Notes: generated by a model not told the origin, from the sequence alone. Numbered from the stretch's first letter, positions 1 to 6,908 are shown. The stretch: 17,365 nucleotides of DNA from an uncultured Leptospiraceae bacterium (GCA_937924465.1 CALDSP010000157.1:1-17365); one strand, 5' to 3'. Numbers and translations are program-made.

Positions 1-81
1 AATAATTAAAATAAACTTTTTTTTGATTGCCTCTAAAAATGTCATTTGAGCAATTGTAAGTAGAAATCGAATTTCAGTCAT
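1..81 (-). CDS. ABC-2 type transporter permease, N-terminal fragment (cut by left edge)
   Basis: The reverse strand opens at an ATG at 81-79 and stays open to the window edge, giving 27 residues that begin MTEIRFLLTIAQMTFLEAIK. A short cytosolic lead followed by a helix rich in I, L and F is typical of the start of ABC-2 type membrane subunits. The start overlaps the end of the upstream ATPase gene by 8 nt, and a GAGGGG ribosome-binding site lies just before it inside that gene, so the two are translationally coupled. The fragment would form the membrane pore energised by the ATPase at 74-994. The identification rests on context and on one partial helix; nothing can be said about the substrate. 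Confidence 0.6.
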   Translation of the reverse strand, partial: MTEIRFLLTIAQMTFLEAIKKKFILII

Positions 82-994
82 TTTCCCCTCTTGTAATTCT
101 AAGAAATATTTCTTCTAAACTTTCTTTTTTCTTGCTGTAAAATAAAATATTTCCTCCTTCTTCAATGAGTAATTTTGGAATTTCGCGAACAACAGTAGAG
201 TCTCTTGGTTCTAAAACAATTTCCGTTTCGTTAATAAAATAGAAATGTTGACTAATTTTTTTTAGTAATTCAAGAATATTTTGATTTATAGATTCAAGTT
301 TTATATGAATTTGATTTTTTTCTTTTGTTAATTCCTCAATTGAGCCTACGGCAACTAAATTTCCTCTTTGTAAAATTCCAATTCGATGACAAATTTTTTC
401 CATCTCTAAAAGTCTATGTGAATTTAAAAAAATTGTCGCCTGACGTTTTTGATTTTCTTCCAAAATAATATTTCGAAAACTAATAAGCCCTTCCGGATCT
501 AATCCGCTTCCTGGTTCATCTAAAAGTAATATGCTTGGACTTCCAAGAAGGCATTGAGCAAGTCCAAGTCTTTGTAACATTCCTTTGGAGAATCCTGCTA
601 CTTTTTCTTTCTTAAAGTTTTCTAGGCCAACTTTAATGAGGGTTTCTTCGATCTCTGGGTAAATTTTCTTTGGTACGAAATCATGCAATCTATAAGAATA
701 TTTCAAAAATTCTAGAGGAGTCAAAAAACTTGGTATACTAACTCTTTCTGGTAAAAATCCAAAATATCTTCTGGATTTGAAGTTTATTTTTTCTCCAAAA
801 ATTTTTATTTCACCTGAACTAGGATAGGTAAGACCTACTAGAATTTTTAAAAAAGTAGTCTTTCCTGCTCCATTATGTCCTAAAAGTCCAAAAATCTCTC
901 CTTTGCGTACTTCCAAATTAATGTCTCTGAGGGCTTTTGTATTTTTGTAATCTTTGCATAACGCAATTGATTGGATGGCAGTTTCATAATTCAT
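74..994 (-). CDS. ABC transporter ATP-binding protein (ABC-2 exporter type)
   Basis: This is a 306-residue cytosolic ATPase subunit of an exporter. Visible in order are Walker A GHNGAGKT (39-46), a Q-loop region in which glutamate replaces glutamine (LPE, 81-83, common in this subfamily), the signature FSKGM (135-139), Walker B ILLLDEP (155-161) with its D-loop, and the H-loop histidine in NSHRL (193). About 90 residues follow the nucleotide-binding domain, as in the CcmA/NatA-like subfamily. The permease gene starts inside its last codons, indicating a two-gene operon. The ATG at 994-992 has no clear Shine-Dalgarno sequence. It is divergent from the SixA-like gene, with under 70 bp between their starts. 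The transported compound cannot be told from sequence. Confidence 0.9.
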   Translation of the reverse strand: MNYETAIQSIALCKDYKNTKALRDINLEVRKGEIFGLLGHNGAGKTTFLKILVGLTYPSSGEIKIFGEKINFKSRRYFGFLPERVSIPSFLTPLEFLKYSYRLHDFVPKKIYPEIEETLIKVGLENFKKEKVAGFSKGMLQRLGLAQCLLGSPSILLLDEPGSGLDPEGLISFRNIILEENQKRQATIFLNSHRLLEMEKICHRIGILQRGNLVAVGSIEELTKEKNQIHIKLESINQNILELLKKISQHFYFINETEIVLEPRDSTVVREIPKLLIEEGGNILFYSKKKESLEEIFLRITRGEND

Positions 995-1061
995 GATTTA
1001 TTACTATTTATTTCTTGTTTCTTATCTCATCTATTAAAAAATGAGAATACAGGACCAAATT

Positions 1062-1589
1062 ATGAAATTGATTTTAGCTCGCCATGGAGAGGCACTTGAT
1101 TTTTCTTCTACAGGAAAAGATAAGGATAGAGAACTTTCATCACGAGGCAGAGAAGACATTCACAAAATGGGTCGTTTTATTTACCTCTCTAGTTTAAGAG
1201 TAACTCACATTTATTATAGTCCTTATGTAAGAACTAGGCAAACCGCAGAAATTTTTGCAAAAGAATTGGGAATTACAGATCTTACTGAATCTTGCGATGA
1301 ATTGGCTCCGGGAAATGTCTGTGAAGATATGCTTTATAAAATTAAAAATTTTTCTAATTCAGAGACAATTCTAATTGTAAGTCATAATCCCGGGATTGCT
1401 CATTTTGCAGCACATTTGATTCAAGATGATGCCTTAACTCCTCAACTTCCCTTTCAACCAGGTACAACAATCGCGATAAACGTTGCGCGCGAAAAGTTTG
1501 CAGGAGGACAAATTATTTGGATGATTTCTCCTAACGACTTACATCCTAGTATATTTCTAAATCCAAATATTTTAGTTTCTCACAGATAA
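1062..1589 (+). CDS. SixA-like phosphohistidine phosphatase (histidine phosphatase superfamily)
   Basis: The protein is about 175 residues. The start chosen is the ATG at 1062, because AGGA at 1051-1054 precedes it by 7 nt and the family normally begins MKL-x-x-x-RHGEA. The ATG at 1041 would add seven residues without family support. The catalytic RHG (residues 7-9) and the second conserved histidine in SHNPG (residue 108) are present, with the SPYVRTRQT block (53-61) supplying further phosphate-binding arginines. SixA proteins remove phosphate from histidine phosphotransfer domains in phosphorelays; other small members act on different phosphates. A second, distinct member lies at 14309-14824 and a free Hpt domain at 16162-16509. 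The gene is monocistronic here and converges on the SQR gene. Family call sure, substrate not. Confidence 0.8.
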   Translation: MKLILARHGEALDFSSTGKDKDRELSSRGREDIHKMGRFIYLSSLRVTHIYYSPYVRTRQTAEIFAKELGITDLTESCDELAPGNVCEDMLYKIKNFSNSETILIVSHNPGIAHFAAHLIQDDALTPQLPFQPGTTIAINVAREKFAGGQIIWMISPNDLHPSIFLNPNILVSHR

Positions 1590-1647
1590 AGTAACGAAAA
1601 ATTTATATTAAACTTTTTTTTTGTTTATGTGGATTGTTACAAAAATT

Positions 1648-1665
1648 TTTTTAATATATTAAAAA
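1648..1665. repeat. AT-only 18-bp perfect palindrome between convergent genes
   Basis: Positions 1648-1665 form a perfect palindrome centred between 1656 and 1657, made only of A and T. It lies about 60 bp past the stop of the SixA-like gene in an almost pure AT stretch. Another short palindrome, GAAAAATATTTTTC, follows at 1681-1694. Without G/C pairs neither is a convincing intrinsic terminator, and chance is plausible at this base composition. Confidence 0.35.
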
Positions 1666-1725
1666 TTGTCTTTTAAATTAGAAAAATATTTTTCTTAGAA
1701 ATTTTCAATATAACATAAAATTCAT

Positions 1726-1763
1726 CTCCTGCAAAAATCCTTAAAAGAGGATTCTTGTAGGAG
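1726..1763. terminator. 15-bp stem-loop between convergent genes, possible bidirectional terminator
   Basis: Arms at 1726-1740 and 1749-1763 pair over 15 positions with one G-U wobble and one A-C mismatch around an 8-nt loop. It sits between the converging SixA-like and SQR genes, beginning about 20 bp past the SQR stop. The stem is strong for such an AT-rich region, but neither side has a proper T-run, so a standard intrinsic terminator is not certain. It could instead stabilise the 3' end of an mRNA or be a dispersed repeat. Confidence 0.45.
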
Positions 1764-1782
1764 TTGAGTGAATTTCACTCAA
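1764..1782. repeat. 9-bp inverted repeat directly after the SQR stop codon
   Basis: TTGAGTGAA and TTCACTCAA face each other across a single base at 1773. It lies 3 nt past the SQR stop (stop codon 1786-1788) and abuts the larger stem-loop at 1726-1763. As RNA it would fold with 7 to 8 pairs. Together the two may serve as the SQR transcript end, or this one may be a dyad protein-binding site. Confidence 0.4.
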
Positions 1783-1785
1783 AAT

Positions 1786-2991
1786 TTAAGGTAAATACAC
1801 TCTACCTGTTTTCATTTTCCATAAGTAATATTTTTCAAAAAGGATTTTCATCCAATCTCCAAATATGTTTGGAATTAAAGCATTGAATTTGCGAGGTGGA
1901 AACATGTTTGTTCCAACAATAAACACTTCCATATCTCCTGCGTCCATAATACACAATGGAGTAATTTTTTCAAAAGGTTTGGGTTTGTGTTTTGTATTCT
2001 TTATGTCTGCAATAATATTTTTAGCAGCAACCTCCGCCATTACTTCAGACATGTAACCTGTTTTAGGAACTCCAACAGGTATAGGTGTGGGACCTGGGGA
2101 AGGCACAACTGCAGCTACACCTGCGGCAAAAATATTTTTATATTTTTTATGTCTATATTCATGATCTACTTCCACAAATCCTTTTTCATTTCCAATTCCT
2201 TCCGAATTACGAACTACATCTTGTCCTACAAAAGGTGGAATTATGATCGCAAATTTAAAAGGTACTTCTCTTCCATCTTCAAGGAGAATTTTATTTGTTT
2301 GAATTTCCTTTATAGCTGCATTTGTAATAGCTGAAATACCTCTAAATTTAAAAAACGCTTCAATCATAGGTCGGGAACCAAACATTCCTCCAATTCCAAA
2401 GTGAGAGAGAAATGGTTCTGAGGTTAAATAAGTGATGGATGGAACTTTTTTACGAATTTTTAATTTTCTTAGTTGGTGCTCAACGTTAAAAATAACTTCA
2501 TAAGCGGCACCAAAACAACTTGCAAATTGAGTTGCACCCACAACAATAGGGCCGGGATCTTTTACAAATTCTTCCCATGCATTTTTGCATTCTTCTGCCT
2601 CATTGATATTACAAACTGAATGAGTATATCCTGTTTTAGGTCCTAAACCTGAAAGTAGTTGAAAATTGTAGGCTGGGCCAGTGGCTATTATTAAATAATC
2701 ATAACTCAAATCTCTTTTTTCAGTTGTAAGTAAATTTTTTTCTGGAAAGATTTGCTTTGCTCCTTCATGGTAAAAAAGAATTCCTTGTTTTTCTAAGGCT
2801 TCTTTTAAATCAAAAGAAATTTGATCTCGTTTTCTTCTTCCAAAAGGAACCCATATTAACGAGGGAATAAACCAAAATTTATCAGTACGAGAAATTAAAA
2901 TAATCTCTGCATCTTCTCTTAAATTCCTTTTTAATTTATAAGCTGCTGTAAGTCCAGCAAAACTTCCTCCAAGTATAACAATTCGTTTCAT
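1786..2991 (-). CDS. sqr: Sulfide:quinone oxidoreductase (FAD-dependent)
   Basis: This 401-residue flavoprotein most likely oxidises sulfide at the inner membrane and passes electrons to quinone. It opens with a Rossmann FAD site (VILGGSFAG, 5-13) and has IIATGP (101-106) closing the first dinucleotide fold. Three cysteines sit where the bacterial SQR catalytic trio is known: Cys127 (HSVC), Cys159 (FASCFG) and Cys347 (PLCIMDAGD). The GTPKTGYM-like block appears as GVPKTGYM (307-314), and an amphipathic C-terminal stretch rich in W, Y, K and L (about 380-401) fits monotopic membrane binding. The three cysteines favour SQR over type II NADH dehydrogenase. An AAGGAGG site at 3004-2998 supports the start. 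The gene is divergent from the AidB-like gene across a palindrome-bearing region. Role could be detoxification or energy gain. Confidence 0.85.
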   Translation of the reverse strand: MKRIVILGGSFAGLTAAYKLKRNLREDAEIILISRTDKFWFIPSLIWVPFGRRKRDQISFDLKEALEKQGILFYHEGAKQIFPEKNLLTTEKRDLSYDYLIIATGPAYNFQLLSGLGPKTGYTHSVCNINEAEECKNAWEEFVKDPGPIVVGATQFASCFGAAYEVIFNVEHQLRKLKIRKKVPSITYLTSEPFLSHFGIGGMFGSRPMIEAFFKFRGISAITNAAIKEIQTNKILLEDGREVPFKFAIIIPPFVGQDVVRNSEGIGNEKGFVEVDHEYRHKKYKNIFAAGVAAVVPSPGPTPIPVGVPKTGYMSEVMAEVAAKNIIADIKNTKHKPKPFEKITPLCIMDAGDMEVFIVGTNMFPPRKFNALIPNIFGDWMKILFEKYYLWKMKTGRVYLP

Positions 2992-3096
2992 GGCTAACCT
3001 CCTTCTATTTTTATAAATCGAAAAATATGAAATGTAAAGATGATATTTATCAATTTATTGTTCTATGAAATTAAAGAAATTTTACTTGAAAAAAAA

Positions 3097-3114
3097 TATA
3101 CCATAACAGGTATA
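3097..3114. promoter_or_regulatory. Palindromic operator candidate in the sqr / AidB-like divergent region
   Basis: TATACC and GGTATA form perfect 6-bp inverted arms around a 6-bp centre. The centre coincides with the -35 of the rightward promoter at 3103-3131. The left-facing strand also shows -10-like hexamers at the palindrome (TATACT at 3119-3114, and TATATT with an extended TG at 3100-3095), so one bound protein could control both divergent genes. TATACC/GGTATA ends recall operators reported for CsoR/CstR-type sensors, some of which govern sulfide genes, but the usual central G/C tracts are missing. No regulator gene is nearby. Sequence shows the dyad; its function is inference. Confidence 0.45.
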
Positions 3115-3131
3115 GTATATTGGCTTATAAT
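3103..3131 (+). promoter_or_regulatory. Promoter candidate for the AidB-like acyl-CoA dehydrogenase gene
   Basis: A -35 hexamer ATAACA (3103-3108, four of six matches) is followed after exactly 17 nt by a perfect -10 TATAAT (3126-3131). Transcription would begin near 3138 and leave a leader of about 120 nt before the coding region. The -35 lies in the centre of the palindrome at 3097-3114, so a protein bound there would be expected to block RNA polymerase. AT richness makes chance matches easy, so support is moderate. Confidence 0.5.
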
Positions 3132-3258
3132 AATTTTTTTAATCTTAAAACAATTTATATATTTTTAATTCTCTTTTAACCTATGTTTAGTTGTAGTTAT
3201 TGTTCTTTATAGGTCAGTAAAGTTTGAATTTCCGTTTTGGCTTGCAAAAATAAGAAAC

Positions 3259-4992
3259 TTGAAAAACTTTAAATTTATGAATCCCGCGCTAAAAGAATAT
3301 GATTTATCTTCCTATAAAGGACTTAGAAATAAAAATTTTTTTCAAATAGATCTTACATTAAAAAAAATTGTTGATAGATATTCTAAAGATATTTCTGAAC
3401 TTCACAAAAAAGATATGCTAGAGCACATTTCCAAATACGGAGAGCTTGTAGGTGGAGTTTTAAATGAACTTACAGAAAAATGTCATAAAGAAGGAAAATA
3501 TGGAGAAATCAAAAATTATGACTCTGTTGGAAATAGAATAGAAGAAGTGGTTTATTCTGCAGAACAAATAGAAGCTCGTCGTATTTCTTATGAACATGGG
3601 GTTGTAAATTTAGACTTTCATAAAAATTGGAAACATCCTTTTTTGCCTGTTCATCGTTACGCGCTAGCTTATCTCATGAACTTAAATGGAGAAGGAGGGG
3701 TTTCTTGTCCTTTAGCAATGACTGAGGGTATGATTGAGGTCTTACAAAAATTAGGAACTGAGTCCCAAAAGAAAAGATTTTTACCAATTGTTGCAGGTGA
3801 AAATAGCAAGTCCTATTTTTATGCAGGACAGTATGTAACCGAAAGAGTAGGGGGAAGCAATGTAGGAGCAAACCGTACTCTTGCAAGGAAATTAGAAAAT
3901 GGAAAGTGGATTTTAAATGGGGAAAAATGGTTTTGTTCTAATCCGGGTGATCTTTGGGTTACAACTGCTAAGGTAGAAGGTACAAATTTGATAGGACTTT
4001 TCTTAGTCAGTCGTTATAAAGAGGACGGTTCTTTAAATGGGCATAAACTTATCCGTAAAAAAGATATTATAGGTTCAAGAGGAAAGCTGACTGCTGAAGT
4101 TATTTATGAAGAAGTAGAAGCAGAAGAGCTAGGAAGAATTAGTCATGGACTTGCTAATTTAATTAAATATGTAATTACTATTTCTCGTGTGCATGTAGGA
4201 ATTGGTGCAGTAGGGAATGCGCGTCGTGCTCTTATGGAAGCTATTTATTATGCAAAATTTAGAACCGCGTATGGAAAAGGACTTTTGAATTATCCTATCT
4301 ACACTCGCAATCTAACTGAAATGTGTATACTTCAAGCAGGAATCACTCTTTGTAATTTTAAGTCTGTTGATTATTGGAAAAAAGAAATCCCCGCAGCCGA
4401 TGTAACAATCCCTCTTATGAAGTACAAATCTTCCTCTCATGCTACTGAAACTACTCATAAAGCCATTTTGTGCTTAGGTGGAAATGGAATTATTGGAGAC
4501 TTCTCTTCTCTACCTCGTTTGCATAATGATTCCATTATCAATGAAACTTGGGAAGGAACTCATTTTTTATTAGCTGAACATACTTTACATGCTCTGGAAA
4601 GGCGAAAGAGTAGAGAGTCTTTTTTTGAAGAAATGGAAAAAAATATTTTACCATCTAAAGAAATTTCCTCTCTAAATTCCGTAGTTGAACTTTTTTATGA
4701 AAAGTTCAAACAGCTAAAAAATGCATTGGCACAAGAAAAGTGGTATAGAGAAATTCACAGAGTTCAAATTGCCGATCTTGCTTATGAGTGTTTTGCACTT
4801 TCTGAAGTTTTAAATTTTGCCGCTTGGGAAAGAGAAAATCAAAATGAGAAAGCATTTTCGGAATATCTTCCTTTATTATATAAAGAAATTCTTACTTTTG
4901 GATGTGGAGGACTTGCTTGGAAAAATTCCCTCATTTTAAACCCAGAAATTCATAAAGAAATTATATTTAGCATTGGACTTTTAGAAAGCTAA
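3259..4992 (+). CDS. AidB-like acyl-CoA dehydrogenase family protein
   Basis: The protein has 577 residues from a TTG at 3259; the ATG at 3277 (residue 7) is an alternative and neither has a good ribosome-binding site. The order of parts fits AidB-type members. There is a long helical N-terminus, then FAD-contact segments around MTEG (154-157) and TERVGGSNV (194-202), a beta domain with NGEKWFCSNP (220-229), a C-terminal helical domain with ISRVHVG (308-314), and LGGNGI (406-411). WEGT (431-434) places Glu432 where acyl-CoA dehydrogenases carry the catalytic base. About 140 residues follow, longer than short-chain dehydrogenases. Substrate is unknown: E. coli AidB binds DNA and others oxidise acyl-CoAs. 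It is divergent from sqr with a shared palindrome. Confidence 0.8.
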   Translation: MKNFKFMNPALKEYDLSSYKGLRNKNFFQIDLTLKKIVDRYSKDISELHKKDMLEHISKYGELVGGVLNELTEKCHKEGKYGEIKNYDSVGNRIEEVVYSAEQIEARRISYEHGVVNLDFHKNWKHPFLPVHRYALAYLMNLNGEGGVSCPLAMTEGMIEVLQKLGTESQKKRFLPIVAGENSKSYFYAGQYVTERVGGSNVGANRTLARKLENGKWILNGEKWFCSNPGDLWVTTAKVEGTNLIGLFLVSRYKEDGSLNGHKLIRKKDIIGSRGKLTAEVIYEEVEAEELGRISHGLANLIKYVITISRVHVGIGAVGNARRALMEAIYYAKFRTAYGKGLLNYPIYTRNLTEMCILQAGITLCNFKSVDYWKKEIPAADVTIPLMKYKSSSHATETTHKAILCLGGNGIIGDFSSLPRLHNDSIINETWEGTHFLLAEHTLHALERRKSRESFFEEMEKNILPSKEISSLNSVVELFYEKFKQLKNALAQEKWYREIHRVQIADLAYECFALSEVLNFAAWERENQNEKAFSEYLPLLYKEILTFGCGGLAWKNSLILNPEIHKEIIFSIGLLES

Positions 4993-5104
4993 ATGTTTCT
5001 TTTTATGGCTATATTTCAAAGAGAAAGGTCTAAATAGTTTTGATTCCTAAATGAAAAGATTTTTTCTTGATTTTTTTTTCTCCTAATTGGTTTAGTTTAG
5101 GCTA

Positions 5105-5851
5105 ATGAAAACCATGTTTCATAACCTTCAAAATTTTTATGAATATTTAGAAAAACTAGGTCCGGGAAAGTCCATTAAACTTGTGCAAGGACTAGGTTAT
5201 AAAAGAGCAACTTCTCTTTCTTTAAAAATTCATAAAGATAGGATCATTTATCTAGCCAAGCGAGTTCCAGAACAGAAAATTTTAGATATACTCAACCATC
5301 TTACTGAAGAGGAAATTTTAGAAATCATGGAAAATAACTCTGATGAAGAGTTAGCTTATTACATGGAAAATTTGAGTGCTGAAGATTTAAAACTTATTTG
5401 TTCTAGCTTAGACCCGGAAGAAATGGCTCTTATCACTAAAGAGCTTGGAAAAGAAAATAATGTTAAATTTTTAAAAGGTCTTGGTGTAGAAAAGTGTATG
5501 GAGATTTTAAACTATGCAGGGGTAGAAGAAATTTTAGAACTTACTTGTCAAATTAGTTTAGACCGTTTAATTTTACTTGGAAATGCCATTACTGTAAGCC
5601 AAGCAAAAAAATGGATTCGTCAACGTGGACTTGCCGATCTAGTTCCTCTTGTACATTCTATAGGTGTAGATAATATTTTAACTATTTTAGGTAGTATTGG
5701 TTTTAATAAATCTCTTGAGCTTTTGAATATCCTAGGCACTGAAAAGATGATAGAGCTCTGCCATACAATTGGTAAAATGAAGTTTCCTTTATCATATTCT
5801 CAAGTACATAAGTTTTTTCCTCACAAAAAAAAACACACAATAGGAAACTGA
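5105..5851 (+). CDS. Unrecognised all-helical protein made of 12-residue tandem repeats
   Basis: I do not recognise a named family. The 248 residues divide into an uninterrupted series of 12-residue units from residue 18 to 221 (nt 5156-5767), 17 units with no insertion or deletion. Residues 6-17 and 222-233 look like decayed end units. Examples are LTEEEILEIMEN, LGVEKCMEILNY, IGVDNILTILGS and LGTEKMIELCHT. Position 1 is nearly always L, I or V; position 2 is often G; position 4 is D or E in 11 of 17; position 9 is hydrophobic in all 17. Each unit should be a short helix plus a turn, stacked into a solenoid. Spacing and the acidic turn recall the MgtE N-terminal domain, but no channel or CBS part follows. 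There is no signal peptide; the tail is basic (HKKKH). It stands alone before the rplU promoter. Confidence 0.8.
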   Translation: MKTMFHNLQNFYEYLEKLGPGKSIKLVQGLGYKRATSLSLKIHKDRIIYLAKRVPEQKILDILNHLTEEEILEIMENNSDEELAYYMENLSAEDLKLICSSLDPEEMALITKELGKENNVKFLKGLGVEKCMEILNYAGVEEILELTCQISLDRLILLGNAITVSQAKKWIRQRGLADLVPLVHSIGVDNILTILGSIGFNKSLELLNILGTEKMIELCHTIGKMKFPLSYSQVHKFFPHKKKHTIGN

Positions 5852-5863
5852 AAACCGTAAACC

Positions 5864-5931
5864 AAGATAAAATTAAAAATTGTTCAAACGATACTTGAAT
5901 AAGCACATTTGCGGAATCTAAATTTTATCTT
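5864..5931. repeat. 11-bp perfect inverted repeat enclosing a smaller hairpin, upstream of the rplU promoter
   Basis: The arms at 5864-5874 and 5921-5931 are perfectly complementary over 11 bp, with 46 nt between them. Inside lies a second dyad, TTCAA (5883-5887) and TTGAA (5895-5899), around a 7-nt loop. The structure lies between the repeat-protein stop and the -35 at 5939, and a T-rich stretch follows. It could end the upstream transcript, but arms with a single G-C pair are weak, so chance or an operator are alternatives. Confidence 0.3.
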
Positions 5932-5938
5932 ATTTTAA

Positions 5939-5969
5939 TTGACAAAAAAAATATCTAAAAAATTATGGT
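5939..5969 (+). promoter_or_regulatory. Promoter candidate for the rplU-prp-rpmA-rpsU-yqeY-dnaG-rpoD cluster
   Basis: A perfect -35 TTGACA lies at 5939-5944. The -10 is less clear: ATTATG at 5962-5967 (17-nt spacing) or TATGGT at 5964-5969 (19-nt spacing). Either places the start near 5975 and a leader of roughly 20 nt that contains the AAGGA site of rplU. The ATG at 5965 falls inside this -10, which argues against its use as the rplU start. No strong internal promoter or terminator is seen until past 12160. Confidence 0.5.
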
Positions 5970-5997
5970 AGTTACGGTATTTTTTATAAGGATGAAT

Positions 5998-6306
5998 ATG
6001 TACGCGGTAATTCGAATTGGAAATCAGCAGTTTAGTGTTCAGAAGGGACAAACCTTTTTATCCCAAAAGACTGATAATCCCGTTGGAGTGGAGTTTGAGG
6101 CCCAAGTGCATTTATTAGCTCAAGAAAATAGAGTTCATATTGGTACTCCAACTGTCAATGGAGCAAAGGTTATTTTAAAAGTATTGGAAAATGTAAAAGG
6201 TAAAAAAATTCGGGGTTTTAAGTACAAGAAACGAAAAAATTATCATAGAACTTGGGGCCACCGGCAACAACTCCAGAAATTAGAAGTCGTTTCTATAACT
6301 GCTTGA
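5998..6306 (+). CDS. rplU: Large ribosomal subunit protein bL21
   Basis: The protein has 102 residues in its likely form, starting MYAVIRIGNQQF, the usual L21 opening. This ATG at 5998 has AAGGA (5988-5992) 5 nt upstream. Two earlier in-frame ATGs (5965 and 5992) are rejected: the first overlaps the promoter -10, the second overlaps the ribosome-binding site. The C-terminal block KKRKNYHRTWGHRQ is the characteristic 23S rRNA-binding signature of L21, and the length matches the family. The protein binds 23S rRNA in the large subunit. It heads the cluster, and its stop codon overlaps the TTG start of prp (TTGA at 6303-6306), so prp is probably translated by reinitiation. Confidence 0.95.
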   Translation: MYAVIRIGNQQFSVQKGQTFLSQKTDNPVGVEFEAQVHLLAQENRVHIGTPTVNGAKVILKVLENVKGKKIRGFKYKKRKNYHRTWGHRQQLQKLEVVSITA

Positions 6307-6623
6307 TTCTACTTCAAATTGAGTATGGAACTTCTACAAAGGTTAAAGTCCTTGGGCATTCTCCAAAAGAAATGGGAATGAAAGGAGAAAATCTCCTTTG
6401 TGCGGGTGTTTCAGTTTTAACTCAATCTGTTTTTTTGTATTTTTGGAATGAAAAAAAAATAAAAAATTATTCCAAAAAAGATGGGCTTTTGGAGTTTGAA
6501 ATAATTCAAAGTGCTCCAGAAGATATGGCAGTTTTAAAAGTTTTAATATTAGGATTTCAAAATTTACAAACTCAACATCCAAATTTGCTATCTATAGAAA
6601 TAGGAGAGAAAAATGGCACATAA
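6303..6623 (+). CDS. prp: Prp-type cysteine protease homologue (YsxB family)
   Basis: This 106-residue protein lies between the L21 and L27 genes, the standard place for Prp, the cysteine protease that removes an N-terminal extension from L27 in Firmicutes. The start is taken as TTG at 6303, sharing TTGA with the rplU stop. It yields MILLQIEYG, matching the family's first strand; the ATG at 6252 would read the L21 tail out of frame. The catalytic pair is present: histidine in LGHS (about residue 19) and cysteine in LLCAGVSVLTQ (about 32), with the usual spacing. Its end overlaps rpmA by 11 nt. The adjacent L27 has no extension, so the usual substrate is absent here. Other spirochaetes keep this arrangement, so the target may differ. 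Confidence 0.85.
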   Translation: MILLQIEYGTSTKVKVLGHSPKEMGMKGENLLCAGVSVLTQSVFLYFWNEKKIKNYSKKDGLLEFEIIQSAPEDMAVLKVLILGFQNLQTQHPNLLSIEIGEKNGT

Positions 6624-6876
6624 AAAGGGTGGCGGTTCGTCTAAAAATGGTAGAGATTCAGCTTCACAAAGACTTGGCCTCAAAAAGTCGGGTGGACAGT
6701 TGGTGAAAGCTGGAAATATTTTGGTTCGTCAACGTGGAACAAAAGTAAGACCCGGAAAAAACGTTGGAGTAGGGAAAGATCATACTTTATTTGCTCTCAT
6801 TGATGGAGTTGTAAAGTTTGAATACTTTTCTAAAATTCGTAAAAAAGTTTCTGTTTATCCTGTAGCTCAAAACTAA
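6613..6876 (+). CDS. rpmA: Large ribosomal subunit protein bL27
   Basis: This is an 87-residue L27 starting MAHKKGGGSSKNGRDS, the mature-type N-terminus that reaches towards the peptidyl-transferase centre. An in-frame TAG at 6601-6603, only three codons before the ATG, excludes an N-terminal extension. A GGAG site at 6603-6606 lies 6 nt ahead of the start, inside prp. The conserved block RLGLKKSGGQ and the RQRGTKVRPG core (about 38-47) fit the family. In most bacteria obgE follows; here rpsU follows after 32 nt with no terminator, so the L21-Prp-L27 unit appears joined to the rpsU-dnaG-rpoD unit. Confidence 0.96.
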   Translation: MAHKKGGGSSKNGRDSASQRLGLKKSGGQLVKAGNILVRQRGTKVRPGKNVGVGKDHTLFALIDGVVKFEYFSKIRKKVSVYPVAQN

Positions 6877-6908
6877 CGGATTCATAAATACAATTTAAAG
6901 GAGATTGA

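Noticed and set aside
1865..2334. Two plus-strand open frames of 63 and 115 codons
   Set aside because: They lie antisense within sqr, have no family features, no ribosome-binding site and odd composition; they are shadows of the real gene.
3010..3038. TTTACA-17-TATAAA promoter-like match on the minus strand before sqr
   Set aside because: Transcription would begin at or inside the AAGGAGG ribosome-binding site at 3004-2998, leaving no usable leader; the elements at 3095-3142 fit better.
5965..5997. Upstream ATG giving L21 eleven extra residues
   Set aside because: The ATG falls in the promoter -10 region, the added residues have no counterpart in L21, and the ATG at 5998 has a proper AAGGA site.
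6252..6302. ATG start for Prp inside rplU
   Set aside because: The added 17 residues are the L21 tail read in another frame; the TTG at 6303 gives the family's normal first strand.
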